Shown here in pieces: positions 25,790-34,678 of a stretch of DNA of 50,237 nucleotides. Where the stretch lies: assembly GCA_030430755.1 (NCBI GenBank), contig JAUIKO010000007.1:1-50237 (forward strand), given 5' to 3'. How positions within the stretch are numbered: the first letter of the stretch is position 1; each line of letters begins with the position of its first letter. The translations under genes were made by a program, and so were the position numbers. The notes under the pieces were generated by a model. That model saw only the letters and a list, made by a program, of their open reading frames with translations, was not told where the DNA came from and did no database searches. The stretch is from Fimbriimonadia bacterium (lineage in GTDB: Bacteria; Armatimonadota; Fimbriimonadia; Fimbriimonadales; Fimbriimonadaceae).

Positions 25790-27040
25790 ATGAGTGGTAT
25801 TAAGGTTCTACAAACAGCACAAGAGCAGTTAAAGCAGGTATCTGAAAAATTAGGGATTGATGAAGGCTTATGTAAAGTCATCGCCTTACCTAAGAGACAG
25901 CTTAGAGTTAATTTTCCCATTATATTTGATAACGGGGAATTGGAAGTGTTTGAAGGTTATCGAGTACAGCATAATTCTTGTCGCGGACCAACAAAGGGAG
26001 GAATCCGTTTTCACCCTGATGTAGACATGGAAGAGACCACTGCACTGGCAATGTGGATGACCTGGAAATGTGCTGTTGCGAACATACCTTACGGTGGTGC
26101 TAAGGGAAGTGTTAAAGTCGATACCAAGCGTTTTTCTAAGAGAGAATTAGAAAAAATAACTCGCCGTTTTACCAATGAAATAAGTATATTAATTGGTGAA
26201 AGAGAAGATATCCCTGCACCAGATGTAGGTACCAATGCACAAGTGATGTCCTGGATTATGGATACAGCTTCCATGCAAAAAGGATATACGGTTCCCGGTA
26301 TTGTTACTGGGAAACCCATTGCTCTAGGTGGATCTGAAGGAAGAGTTGAGGCTACAGGAAGAGGGGTTATTGTCGCTGCAGAAGAAGCTGCAAAAGAAAA
26401 GAATATTAGCTTGCATGGTGCTAAAGTTGTTGTTCAAGGATTTGGTAACGTTGGTGGAGTTGCTGCAAAGTTAGCTCAAGATCATGGAGCAACAGTAGTT
26501 GGAGTAAGCGATGCTAGAGGTGGAGTTTATAACCCAAAAGGATTAGATATCTACGATTTATATTATAAATATGCTGGTAGAGATGGTGGCATACAGAATT
26601 ATAAAGATGCAGAGAAGGTAACGAATAGTGAACTCTTAGAATTAGATTGTGATATTCTTATTCCTGCGGCTCTCTCCAATCAGATTGATGAAAACAATGC
26701 AGATCGCATTAAAGCAAAAATGATAGTTGAAGGAGCTAACGGGCCGACAACTCCATCTGCAGATAGGATATTAAATGATAAAGGAGTCCTCATTGTTCCT
26801 GATATTTTAGCAAATAGTGGCGGTGTTGTTGTTAGTTATTTTGAATGGGTTCAAGATTTAGCTCACTTCTTTTGGGAAGAAAACGAAGTAAATAATAAAT
26901 TGTCTCGAATTATGAAGCAGTCTTTAGCAGGAGTTGTGCATATGATGCACGAACATAAATGTGATATGCGTACAGCTGCATTAATGATTGCAGTGCATAG
27001 AGTAGCGGAGGCAACTAAGTTAAGAGGTATATTCCCATAG
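25790..27040 (+). CDS. gdhA: Glutamate dehydrogenase (Glu/Leu/Phe/Val family)
   Basis: Interconverts glutamate with 2-oxoglutarate plus ammonia using NAD(P). The 416 residues match the hexameric bacterial/archaeal RocG/GudB-type length. The substrate region reads GPTKGGIRFHPDV (K69), MTWKCAVANIPYGGAKG (K93 and catalytic-type K105), APDVGTNAQVMSWIMD and SEGRVEATGRGVI. The Rossmann motif is VVVQGFGNVGGVAA. Residues governing NAD versus NADP preference cannot be judged by eye. It would supply the amino donor used by the aminotransferase at 6.6 kb. Leucine dehydrogenase is unlikely at this length. Confidence 0.93.
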   Translation: MSGIKVLQTAQEQLKQVSEKLGIDEGLCKVIALPKRQLRVNFPIIFDNGELEVFEGYRVQHNSCRGPTKGGIRFHPDVDMEETTALAMWMTWKCAVANIPYGGAKGSVKVDTKRFSKRELEKITRRFTNEISILIGEREDIPAPDVGTNAQVMSWIMDTASMQKGYTVPGIVTGKPIALGGSEGRVEATGRGVIVAAEEAAKEKNISLHGAKVVVQGFGNVGGVAAKLAQDHGATVVGVSDARGGVYNPKGLDIYDLYYKYAGRDGGIQNYKDAEKVTNSELLELDCDILIPAALSNQIDENNADRIKAKMIVEGANGPTTPSADRILNDKGVLIVPDILANSGGVVVSYFEWVQDLAHFFWEENEVNNKLSRIMKQSLAGVVHMMHEHKCDMRTAALMIAVHRVAEATKLRGIFP

Positions 27041-27102
27041 AATCATGTTTGTTTTGAGATTTAAAGACTATTATCGTCATTAAAGATTATTTAGAGAAAA
27101 GA

Positions 27103-27774
27103 ATGAAAAATAAAATCATTACAATTAGCGATGTAAGATCAAATCCTAAAGTCATTAAATTAATTGAAGGAGCTAATGAAGTTTTAAGGGCTATGGGTTA
27201 TACCGAACATAGTCAAAGACATATAAAAATTGTTTCAAGTATAACTAAATATGTCCTAGAGAATCTTGGTGTTAGTGAAAGAGAAGTTGAATTAGGTCAA
27301 ATAGCTGGATATCTACACGACATAGGAAATTCCGTCAATAGAGTTCATCATCCTAGTACTGGTGGTGCTATGGCTTTCCAAATTTTAACAGAAATGGGCA
27401 TGCCTATAGAGGAAATTATTCCTATCATAGGAGCCATTGGCAATCATGAACAAACAGTAGGTGAACCTGTCAGTGCAATTTCAGCAGCTCTAATCTTGGC
27501 TGATAAAAGTGATGTTCATTACAGCAGAGTGCAAAATCCTATTATGGAGACATTTGATGTTCATGACAGAGTGAATTATGCTGCCCAGAAAAGCCGTTTA
27601 ATTATGGATAATACGAGAAAAACAGTAGAGTTACAGATAGAAATTGATTCTACTTACGCTTCTGTAATGGAATATTTTGAGATATTTATGTCAAGAATGA
27701 TTATGTGCCGTAAATCTGCAAACTTTATCGGTTACAAATTTTCTTTATATATAAATGGAACTTACCTGGAATAA
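27103..27774 (+). CDS. HD-domain phosphohydrolase
   Basis: A 223-residue cytoplasmic protein with an HD metal-dependent phosphohydrolase fold: H-S-Q-R-H near residue 36, GYLHDIGN (H72-D73), NHE at 114-116 and ILADKSDVHYSR with D134. These are the expected metal ligands. The substrate is unknown; nucleotides or cyclic dinucleotides are typical for the superfamily. The C-terminal 60 residues form a small alpha-beta add-on. It follows gdhA by 62 bases in the same direction and ends in a terminator hairpin overlapping its stop codon. Confidence 0.8.
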   Translation: MKNKIITISDVRSNPKVIKLIEGANEVLRAMGYTEHSQRHIKIVSSITKYVLENLGVSEREVELGQIAGYLHDIGNSVNRVHHPSTGGAMAFQILTEMGMPIEEIIPIIGAIGNHEQTVGEPVSAISAALILADKSDVHYSRVQNPIMETFDVHDRVNYAAQKSRLIMDNTRKTVELQIEIDSTYASVMEYFEIFMSRMIMCRKSANFIGYKFSLYINGTYLE

Positions 27775-27801
27775 ACCAGAAAATTTTAAGTTCCATTTTT
27801 T
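27753..27801 (+). terminator. Terminator hairpin spanning the HD gene's stop codon
   Basis: Perfect 12-bp arms at 27753-27764 and 27787-27798 (AAATGGAACTTA and its complement) enclose a 22-base loop that itself contains a CTGG/CCAG mini-stem. A T-run follows immediately. The left arm lies inside the coding sequence, so the last codons are constrained by the RNA structure. Confidence 0.75.
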
Positions 27802-27861
27802 ATTCAAAGAAATCATACTAGAGAGTTTTTTCCAATATATAGAGTATGTTTAGTGCTGGAA

Positions 27862-28902
27862 TTATTTGCAGGTAAGACTTGGATGATGAATAGTATCATA
27901 CGTGGTATTTCGTGTGAAATCAAACTTCTTCTTTCCTTTAGGCAAGTTGTTTAAAATGGTATCAAATACATTGACAAGCCTATGCTTCCATGTGTGCTCT
28001 CTAATTGTTCTATGATAGGCCGCTGAAGTAATAGCTTCTCTTTCTGCGTCGTGCTCCAGGTAATATTGGATTGTTTCAATCATATTGTTGTTTGTGTACA
28101 TCACCAGTTCAGATGGATAGTTATAATATTCTTTTAGATACGGATATTCATGATTTAATTGGAATGTTTTACATGCTGCCAGTTCAAAAACTCTTCCTTT
28201 TATTTGCATGATATTTCCATATCCTCCATCCCAATTTAAAACCAATGATATTTTTGATGCAGAAAAAATATCTCGCATTTCTTTTATACTAACTTTAGAT
28301 CCTGCAATGTGACTTAGTTCAGGAATGTTATTCCAATGAGCCCCCCAAACTTTTATATTTATGCCAGAATCTAAAATTTTTTTAATAGGTTGTATTCTAT
28401 TTTGTACAGCACTGCCGACGAAAGAGACATCATATTTTTTTTCTGTTTGAACAGGATAATAATGGTCTAAGTTGACAGCCCATTGGCAAGGAATAACGTG
28501 ATGGATACCATGTTGGTGATATTGTGGTATTGCTGGAGGATGGTTTGTAATAGCAAAGTTATAATCTTTAGCACAAGGTAATGAAACACTAATTCTCCAT
28601 TCATCATCAGACATAAATAAAACAGTTGTAATTTTAGTGTTATGAGTGAGATGTTTTACAATATCAGAATGGAGTTCATTGCCCATGCAGAATTCTTGCC
28701 AGAGTATGTCGGGTTCTGTTTCTTTGCACAATTTTATAAAATTAATCTGAGATTGTTGATATCCATATTTCTCTTGATTCTCTTTCCAATCAAAGTCTAT
28801 GACTTTAGCTCCTAGGTCGATAAGAGTGGAGCGGATTTGGTAATAACCATATGAATGTTTATCTGGTGAATCATAGCCTGGAGAGAATAATAATACTTTC
28901 AT
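27862..28902 (-). CDS. CgeB-like glycosyltransferase
   Basis: A 346-residue GT-B-type protein of the kind annotated as CgeB or glycosyl transferase group 1. It starts MKVLLFSPGYDSPDKHSYG, contains YDVSFVGSAVQNRIQPIKK, IKVWGAHWNN, and a C-terminal nucleotide-sugar region with AASKISLVLNWDGG-like SASKISLVLNWDGGYG, MQIKGRVFELAACKTFQLNH and a final long helix. Donor and acceptor are unknown; surface polysaccharide or flagellin are possible acceptors. A second copy with a closely similar N-terminus begins at 50110. It has hairpins on its upstream side and no obvious operon partner. Confidence 0.75.
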   Translation of the reverse strand: MKVLLFSPGYDSPDKHSYGYYQIRSTLIDLGAKVIDFDWKENQEKYGYQQSQINFIKLCKETEPDILWQEFCMGNELHSDIVKHLTHNTKITTVLFMSDDEWRISVSLPCAKDYNFAITNHPPAIPQYHQHGIHHVIPCQWAVNLDHYYPVQTEKKYDVSFVGSAVQNRIQPIKKILDSGINIKVWGAHWNNIPELSHIAGSKVSIKEMRDIFSASKISLVLNWDGGYGNIMQIKGRVFELAACKTFQLNHEYPYLKEYYNYPSELVMYTNNNMIETIQYYLEHDAEREAITSAAYHRTIREHTWKHRLVNVFDTILNNLPKGKKKFDFTRNTTYDTIHHPSLTCK

Positions 28903-28915
28903 TAAGAAAAGTTAA

Positions 28916-28960
28916 CCTTTATTTTTGAATTTATTCAATAAATTTATTCAAAAATAAAGG
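28916..28960. other. 15-bp inverted repeat between two minus-strand genes
   Basis: Arms CCTTTATTTTTGAAT (28916-28930) and its exact complement (28946-28960) surround a 15-base AT-rich loop. It lies 13 bases upstream of the glycosyltransferase ATG and immediately after the terminator of the membrane-protein gene, so it may act as a second terminator or as structure in the glycosyltransferase leader. Confidence 0.5.
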
Positions 28961-28961
28961 A

Positions 28962-28989
28962 TCTTGGATTAAATAAATTTAATCCAAGA
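28962..28989 (-). terminator. Terminator hairpin spanning the membrane-protein stop codon
   Basis: Perfect 13-bp arms (28962-28974 and 28977-28989) with a 2-base loop; the stop codon of the 239-residue gene lies at 28979-28981 inside the stem. On the minus strand CCTTTATTTTTG follows, a reasonable T-rich tail. Confidence 0.65.
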
Positions 28990-29698
28990 ATCCAGCAGCA
29001 AGTATTTCAGATACTCCCCATAGGTGAATCCAGAAGTTAATAGCAGTAAAATAAGCTAACGGGTAGATCCAGCAATCTTTGTTTTTATATCTAGTGCAGA
29101 AATATACAAACCAAGCAGTAAATACAGGCATATACATGAATAAAGGAAAATGATGACTATTGATGCCATTGATACAGATCATAAAGACTAAAAAGTTCAA
29201 CGCAAGTAATATTGACATCATCCAAAGACCTTTTTTTGTGTAGTTTTCTAGTTTCTTAACCCAAGAAAAAGCCCATCCTTTAATGATTTGGGTAAGGCTA
29301 TAGCCAGAAAGGAAAAAACAAGCAGTATTCATGATAAGGGTTCTAGGTTGGCATCCACAGTCACAAGCAGATATTTTAACTCTCATCATAGATTCAAACG
29401 CAATTACTAGAGATAACATCACGATTGTGCCATTGAGGAAATATTGAAATCTGCTTTTATCTAAGAACATTTTTTGCTTATCTGGATAAGGGGATCCAAA
29501 CCAAATAGCGGTTTGTTTCCAAAGCCAGAATGATAGTAGAGGAATAAGGACGTGTAGTAATAAAGAGATTACTATTAATGAGGGGTATAAAGTATTAGCT
29601 TCTTTTAGAAGACTTGGATTCAAATATGATGCTAGGGATATTATAAATCCAGGTATCCACATCATTATGGAAAGAAACCGAAATAAATAAGTTAACAC
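28979..29698 (-). CDS. Polytopic membrane protein of unknown function
   Basis: A 239-residue inner-membrane protein with six or seven hydrophobic helices. A C-D-C-G-C cluster (about residues 112-116) sits in the loop between helices 3 and 4 and could bind metal or form disulfides. Many tryptophans flank the helices (GWAFSWVKK, CWIYPLAYF, FWIHLWGVSE). I know no family. It is divergent from the beta-propeller gene at 29773 with 74 bases between them, which probably hold both promoters. Confidence 0.6.
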   Translation of the reverse strand: MLTYLFRFLSIMMWIPGFIISLASYLNPSLLKEANTLYPSLIVISLLLHVLIPLLSFWLWKQTAIWFGSPYPDKQKMFLDKSRFQYFLNGTIVMLSLVIAFESMMRVKISACDCGCQPRTLIMNTACFFLSGYSLTQIIKGWAFSWVKKLENYTKKGLWMMSILLALNFLVFMICINGINSHHFPLFMYMPVFTAWFVYFCTRYKNKDCWIYPLAYFTAINFWIHLWGVSEILAAGFLD

Positions 29699-29772
29699 TG
29701 TAACATTTTACCAGATCCTTCAATAAGTGAAGAAATGAAAGGATTGCTTATTAGGATAGAATTACTTTACAT

Positions 29773-31092
29773 ATGAGGATATTTAATCAAACTATTCAAA
29801 AAGGAACAGCTTTATCTTTATTAGTGGTCTCCATCCTAGCGTTTTTATTAAATTTGATTAAAGATAACAATATATCTGATTTACATACTACATCAACCGA
29901 TACATCGGGTTGGATCGCTTTTCATGAATTAGGAGAGAATGGGCAATTATTAAAGGTTTTAGATAAAGAAGGAGGGGTTCATATACCTACCTATAGATCT
30001 CCTAAAGGGGTATCAGATCAGTCATTTTGCTGGAATTTAACAGGTGATAAGCTGTATTTTGTAAGCAATAGAGATAATCCTTTTCCAGAGATATATGAAT
30101 GGGATCTATTAAGATCTAGAATAGCAAGGAAAACTTTTAATAAAAGACCCAAAGGGGGGCTGTTTTTTTCTCCATTCTATCCTGAGAAATTGTTTTACCA
30201 TTCTGAAAAAAAACTTATGGCGCTGAATTTAAAGCATGTTAAACATACACAAGTCATTCCAAAAAGATATGTTGAGGGTGATGATCATCATGTAGCGCAG
30301 TATTTATCTCAATATAATATACAAGGAGATACACTTTCCGATTCATGTTTTTTGAGTGAAAATAAACTGCTAACGATTTTTAGATCCGAATCAGATAATT
30401 CCCATACCCATCAAGATAAATTAGTCTTACATCATTTATTAAAATCAGATAGTGACGATCCAGAATTGCAGATAATTACAAAAGGGGATTCTATTAGATT
30501 CATTAAATCTAAAGATTCTCATAAAGATAAAGAAATATTTGTTTTGGTATCGGACTTCAAAAATAATTTAATGATTTCAAATGAAAGAATACTCAGTCAG
30601 AACAAAATAATAAAGCTTTTTACCACAGAGGAAGAAGGTGTAAAAGTCGAGAAGATTCTGTCCTATTCACGTCCAGTACAAGGAGCATATGCAGAGGGTC
30701 CAGATGTATCAAAGATGGACTTAAATTATTTTATTTTTGAATGTTATGTTCAAAAGAATAATGATGAGTTTTATGTAATAGATGGAACAGGCTCTGAATT
30801 TGATAAAAACATGAAATTTTCTATCCATGAGATCAAATTTCAAAATAAAAAATGGAATATAGAATTTAAAGATGTTTTTAAAAATGTAGAAGAAAATTCT
30901 ATAATCAGTACTGTTACATTTGACAGTAGCAATCATGTTGATCCTTGTTCTATAATCTATGCATACAAGGATTCCATATACTCTTCTTCGATAATGAAAG
31001 AGTATATAAATAAGAGTGAAACAGTGTACAAAACTGCTCGCCCAGTAGTTATAAGAAATTTATTGCCATCTAGTGGTAAACTTTTAAATTAA
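29773..31092 (+). CDS. Membrane-anchored beta-propeller-like protein (TolB/PD40 type)
   Basis: A 439-residue protein with an uncleaved signal anchor or signal peptide (TALSLLVVSILAFLLNLI, residues 12-29) and an extracytoplasmic part. One clear PD40-like strand set is visible: FCWNLTGDKLYFVSNRDN followed by FPEIYEWDLL, echoing TolB and WD40-like propellers, with weaker repeats later. Its role is unknown; TolB-like propellers work in envelope complexes. It is not near pal or tolQRA genes here. The fold call rests on one strong repeat. Confidence 0.55.
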   Translation: MRIFNQTIQKGTALSLLVVSILAFLLNLIKDNNISDLHTTSTDTSGWIAFHELGENGQLLKVLDKEGGVHIPTYRSPKGVSDQSFCWNLTGDKLYFVSNRDNPFPEIYEWDLLRSRIARKTFNKRPKGGLFFSPFYPEKLFYHSEKKLMALNLKHVKHTQVIPKRYVEGDDHHVAQYLSQYNIQGDTLSDSCFLSENKLLTIFRSESDNSHTHQDKLVLHHLLKSDSDDPELQIITKGDSIRFIKSKDSHKDKEIFVLVSDFKNNLMISNERILSQNKIIKLFTTEEEGVKVEKILSYSRPVQGAYAEGPDVSKMDLNYFIFECYVQKNNDEFYVIDGTGSEFDKNMKFSIHEIKFQNKKWNIEFKDVFKNVEENSIISTVTFDSSNHVDPCSIIYAYKDSIYSSSIMKEYINKSETVYKTARPVVIRNLLPSSGKLLN

Positions 31093-31257
31093 GGATCAAA
31101 AGGCCTAAGATATAGAGAGGTCGGTATACTTTAGTGCTTTATTTAGGGCAAAAAACATACGTATACTTTATATTTCCTTAACACATACACACTATATTAT
31201 TGACCAAGGTAATATGGTTAGAGTTTGTATATTTCTACAAGCTAAATGGAAAAAAAT

Positions 31258-31683
31258 ATGGCAAAACGAATAACACATAATATTAAGTTGAATATTCCTG
31301 CTGGGAAAGCAACAGCCCAGCCACCGGTTGGTCCTGCCCTAGCTCAGGCTGGAGTTAACATTGGTGAGTTTGTTAAGAAGTACAATGAGGCAACTTCTAA
31401 GCAAATGGGTTTTGTTCTGCCTGTAGAGATTACAGTCTATGAAGATCGCTCTTATCAATTTAAGGTTAAGCAACCACTGGCAGCTGATCTTATCAAGAGA
31501 GCCGCTGGTATTGATAAAGGAGCATCGAATCCTTTAGCTGATAAAGTTGGTGTTTTAAGCCAAGAGAAGTTACGTGAAGTGGCTAAGCAGAAAATGCCAG
31601 ACTTGAATGCTCATGATGAAGAAATGGCAATGAGAATTATTGCAGGAACAGCTCGATCAATGGGCGTTCGTATTGAAAACTGA
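31258..31683 (+). CDS. rplK: 50S ribosomal protein L11
   Basis: Part of the L11 stalk base (GTPase-associated centre), binding 23S rRNA. The start is set at the ATG giving [20 protein letters not shown], the family N-terminus, 141 residues long; an in-frame ATG at 31246 would add four residues. Motifs [37 protein letters not shown] and [12 protein letters not shown] are clear. Unusually it is not followed by rplA (L1) but by tsaB and then rpsN, and no nusG or secE precedes it. Confidence 0.97.
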   Translation: MAKRITHNIKLNIPAGKATAQPPVGPALAQAGVNIGEFVKKYNEATSKQMGFVLPVEITVYEDRSYQFKVKQPLAADLIKRAAGIDKGASNPLADKVGVLSQEKLREVAKQKMPDLNAHDEEMAMRIIAGTARSMGVRIEN

Positions 31684-31708
31684 TTTTTAATTAGGTCACA
31701 GTATTATA

Positions 31709-32281
31709 ATGATAGTTTGTATTAGTACATCTAGTCCATTATGTAATGTGGCCATTTTTTCTTCATCTTGTGAAAAACTCCTGGCATATCAAGGATTAAA
31801 AGCGAAAAATAGTTGTGGGCAAGTTTTGCCTGGTCTTTTAATGCAGTTGCTAGATGAGTTAAAAGCAGGTATGGAAGATATTGAAAAGATTATTGTGGAT
31901 GTTGGCCCAGGTAGTTTTTCTGGTGTAAAGGTGGGGGCGGTTTTTGCTAAAACATTAGCTTATTCTAGACAGATATCCGTTTATTCTATTTCAAGTTTCC
32001 ATCTTATTTCGCAAGGTCCTGTTGCCATTCCAATACGTAGCAATTTTTTTGTGCTCCATAATTGTGGAGAGGAAAAAAATACCACTGTTTTCCCCGTCGA
32101 GATCCCTGGTATAAAAGGGTATGGGCATCAGAATCTAGATGAAGTTTTTCCGGAGACCAGAAATCTGCAGGAAGCGATGGCATTTATTCAAAAACAAGAT
32201 GTTTTTAATTTTAAAATGGAATATCAGGCCATGCCAAGTATAAGTGTGCCTAAAAAATCATTTACCCCTACTTCTTCATAG
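31709..32281 (+). CDS. tsaB: t6A biosynthesis protein TsaB
   Basis: Partner of TsaD in threonylcarbamoyl transfer to tRNA. The 190-residue protein begins MIVCISTSSPLCNVAIF and contains IVDVGPGSFSGVKVGAVFAKTL, the hallmark of the family. It is shorter than the usual 220-230 residues, the C-terminal half being reduced and hard to align, but TsaB needs mainly its N-terminal ASKHA lobe for dimerising with TsaD. It sits 25 bases after rplK, away from tsaD-rimI at 5-6.5 kb, with which it is often clustered. Confidence 0.85.
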   Translation: MIVCISTSSPLCNVAIFSSSCEKLLAYQGLKAKNSCGQVLPGLLMQLLDELKAGMEDIEKIIVDVGPGSFSGVKVGAVFAKTLAYSRQISVYSISSFHLISQGPVAIPIRSNFFVLHNCGEEKNTTVFPVEIPGIKGYGHQNLDEVFPETRNLQEAMAFIQKQDVFNFKMEYQAMPSISVPKKSFTPTSS

Positions 32282-32406
32282 TCTTCTGTTGAAAAAAAAC
32301 ACGCTAGATGGTATCATTAACCTAGAGTAATATTGCTTAAAGTTATTACTTAACCACAGGTAAGGTGTTATTCAATGGAACATACCTCCTGGGAATGGTG
32401 AATGTT

Positions 32407-32592
32407 ATGTCAAAAACTTGTTTAATAGAAAAACAAAAAAGAAAACCAAAATTTAAAGTACGCGCATATAATCGCTGTACAACATGCGGAAGAGCTAAAG
32501 GATTTTTTAGATTCTTTGGACTTTGTAGGATCTGTTTAAGAGAGATGGCTCATAAAGGCTTATTACCAGGAGTGAAAAAATCCAGTTGGTAA
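32407..32592 (+). CDS. rpsN: 30S ribosomal protein S14, zinc type
   Basis: Sixty-one residues starting [20 protein letters not shown], the exact size of the short zinc-binding S14. The four zinc ligands are CTTCG and CRIC. A longer frame from a GTG at 32365 adds unconserved residues and is not used. It begins the partial spc operon; the usual upstream genes (rplN, rplX, rplE) are not here. Confidence 0.96.
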   Translation: MSKTCLIEKQKRKPKFKVRAYNRCTTCGRAKGFFRFFGLCRICLREMAHKGLLPGVKKSSW

Positions 32593-32620
32593 TACTTACA
32601 ATAAGGTGTAGGAAAAATTT

Positions 32621-33016
32621 ATGCATAGTGATCCAGTAGCAGATTTATTAACAAGAATAAGAAATGGTAATCAGGCAAGATTAGATAGTATCGATGTACC
32701 TATGAGTAAGTTAAAGGTAGAAGTCGTACGTATCTTAGAAGCAGAAGGTTTTGTGAAATCTCATGAAGTTGCTTCATCTGCAAAATTTCCTTCTATTCGT
32801 GTTTTCATGAAGTATGATTCAAAGCGAAAGCCTATTATGTCTCACTTACGTAGAGTAAGTAAGCCAGGTCTTCGTGTATATAAATCATGTAAAGAATTAT
32901 TCCCAATCCGTAGTGGATTAGGAACTCAGATCTTGTCGACTAATTTAGGTGTTATGACCGACCGTGAAGCCCGAAAGCGTGGTGTAGGCGGAGAAGTGAT
33001 TTGCGAGGTCTGGTAG
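32621..33016 (+). CDS. rpsH: 30S ribosomal protein S8
   Basis: Binds 16S rRNA helix 21 and represses its own operon in many bacteria. The 131 residues show DPVADLLTRIRNGNQAR at the start, the middle KSHEVASSAKFPSIRVFMKY, and the C-terminal ILSTNLGVMTDREARKRGVGGEVICEVW, the family signature. Spacing to rpsN is 28 bases and to rplF 30, as in a single transcript. Confidence 0.97.
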   Translation: MHSDPVADLLTRIRNGNQARLDSIDVPMSKLKVEVVRILEAEGFVKSHEVASSAKFPSIRVFMKYDSKRKPIMSHLRRVSKPGLRVYKSCKELFPIRSGLGTQILSTNLGVMTDREARKRGVGGEVICEVW

Positions 33017-33046
33017 TTATACAGACTAAATTAAGGAGTAAAACAT

Positions 33047-33610
33047 ATGTCAAGAATTGGTAGATTGCCTGTTGTAATACCTAGTCAAGTAACTGTAAAT
33101 ATAGAGCCAGATAATACGGTTAATGTAAAGGGACCCAAGGGTGAGTTGAAACAAAAATTAGCTAGAGAGTTAACTATTGAACAAGCTGATGGAAAGCTTT
33201 CAGTAACAAGACCAAATAATCAAGCGCGTATTCGTGCACAGCATGGATTAGCTAGAACATTGGTCCATAATATGGTAGTTGGGGTAGCAGAAGGACACTC
33301 CACCGTTTTAGAAGTACACGGTGTAGGTTATAGGGTTCAAGCTGAAGGAAAAGGTCTAACCTTAGCATTAGGCTATTCACATCCTGTAAAGGTATCTCCG
33401 GTAGAAGGGGTTGATTTTGAGGTTATTGTTCAAGATAAAACAAGGCTTCAGATGATAAAGGTAAGTGGAATAGATAAAGCATTAGTTGGACAAGTTGCAG
33501 CTGATATTAGAAAACTCCGTAAACCTGAGCCTTACAAAGGAAAAGGTGTACGCTATCAGGGAGAAGTTATCAAGCTTAAGGCTGGTAAGAGAGCTTCTGC
33601 TAAAAAGTAA
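33047..33610 (+). CDS. rplF: 50S ribosomal protein L6
   Basis: L6 of 187 residues, a two-domain protein near the sarcin-ricin loop. MSRIGRLPVVIPSQV opens it; VNVKGPKGELKQKLAREL and the C-terminal KPEPYKGKGVRYQGEVIKLKAGK are diagnostic. AAGGAG lies 8 bases before the ATG. Unusually, 117 non-coding bases separate it from rplR. Confidence 0.97.
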   Translation: MSRIGRLPVVIPSQVTVNIEPDNTVNVKGPKGELKQKLARELTIEQADGKLSVTRPNNQARIRAQHGLARTLVHNMVVGVAEGHSTVLEVHGVGYRVQAEGKGLTLALGYSHPVKVSPVEGVDFEVIVQDKTRLQMIKVSGIDKALVGQVAADIRKLRKPEPYKGKGVRYQGEVIKLKAGKRASAKK

Positions 33611-33727
33611 TACTAGATGATAAGTCTAGTCGGTTGTAGAATGGAAGGTTAAGTTCATCTTATCAACATCAACTTCTCATTGATTGTTGTATCTTCTGTT
33701 CTTCAATAGATATTTAGGAGAAAATGA
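33611..33727 (+). other. Long spacer with hairpins inside the spc operon
   Basis: A 117-base gap where spc genes are normally almost contiguous. It contains ACTAGA...TCTAGT (33612-33630) and an imperfect CAACATCAA/TTGATTGTTG stem (about 33667-33692), then a TTTAGGAG Shine-Dalgarno for rplR. It could be a processing site, an internal promoter region or a regulatory leader. Confidence 0.4.
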
Positions 33728-34084
33728 GTGGCACAAAAGTCAAGATCAGAAAAAAGAGAAATAAGGCACATTAGAATACGAAAAGATATTCATGGGACTG
33801 CTGAAAGGCCAAGATTAAGTGTATACCGTAGTTTAAATCACATCTATGCGCAAGTGATAGATGATGATAAAGGTGTTACATTGTGTAGTGCAAGTAGCGC
33901 TGAAAAGAATAATAAAATTAACGGCGGCAACATAGAAGCAGCAAAAGTTGTAGGACAGCGTATCGCAGAAAGAGCAATAAGTAACGGAGTGAAATCTGTT
34001 GTATTCGATCGTGGTGGATATCGATATCATGGTCGTGTTGCGAACTTAGCAAACGCCGCAAGAGAAAAGGGGTTAGCATTTTAA
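33728..34084 (+). CDS. rplR: 50S ribosomal protein L18
   Basis: Binds 5S rRNA together with L5 and L25. The 118 residues start from GTG with AGGAG about 7 bases before it. Motifs are [24 protein letters not shown] and [28 protein letters not shown], the family C-terminus. Confidence 0.96.
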   Translation: MAQKSRSEKREIRHIRIRKDIHGTAERPRLSVYRSLNHIYAQVIDDDKGVTLCSASSAEKNNKINGGNIEAAKVVGQRIAERAISNGVKSVVFDRGGYRYHGRVANLANAAREKGLAF

Positions 34085-34102
34085 AATCGCTTAGGTGAAC
34101 TT

Positions 34103-34678
34103 ATGATGATGAAAACAGCAAATAGAGGCAGATCTAGGCGCGATACAAGAAGTGAAGGACCTCAGTTCGATGTACGTGTTGTAAGATCAAATAAAGTATT
34201 TAAAACAACCAAAGGTGGTAAAACGGCATCTTGGTCTGTGTTAGTTGTTGTCGGTGACAATAAAGGACAAGTGGGAGTCGGCTTAGGTAAAGCAAGAAGT
34301 ATTGCTGATGCTATCCGTAAAGGAGAAGAAGTCGCTAAGAAGTCTTTCTATAAAGTTCCGATGATTACCAGTACTATTACTCACGGAGTAAGAGGAACTT
34401 GGGGAGGAACAACTATTATTTTAAGACCAGCTAGCCCAGGTACTGGTGTAAAAGCAGGTGGTGCTACTCGTTTATGTTTAGAGGTAGCAGGTGTTCATAA
34501 CGTTTTATCTAAATGTATTGGTAGCAGAAATGCAATTAATATGGCACGTGCAACATTGGAAGCGTTAAGACAATTGAAAAATCCAGAAGCTTTTGCTGCA
34601 ATGAGAGGATTAGATGTCAATGATTTAATGCCATGGTTAAGCAAAGCAAGGAAGGAGGAAGAAGATGCTGCAAGTTAA
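34103..34678 (+). CDS. rpsE: 30S ribosomal protein S5
   Basis: Contributes to decoding fidelity and to the mRNA entry helicase. The 191 residues show SWSVLVVVGDNKGQVGVGLGKA, THGVRGTWGGTTIILRPASPG, GVKAGGATRLCLEVAGVHNVL and NAINMARATLEALRQL. The AGGT before the first of three consecutive start-like methionines is the only Shine-Dalgarno. The end overlaps rpmD by 14 bases. Confidence 0.96.
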   Translation: MMMKTANRGRSRRDTRSEGPQFDVRVVRSNKVFKTTKGGKTASWSVLVVVGDNKGQVGVGLGKARSIADAIRKGEEVAKKSFYKVPMITSTITHGVRGTWGGTTIILRPASPGTGVKAGGATRLCLEVAGVHNVLSKCIGSRNAINMARATLEALRQLKNPEAFAAMRGLDVNDLMPWLSKARKEEEDAAS

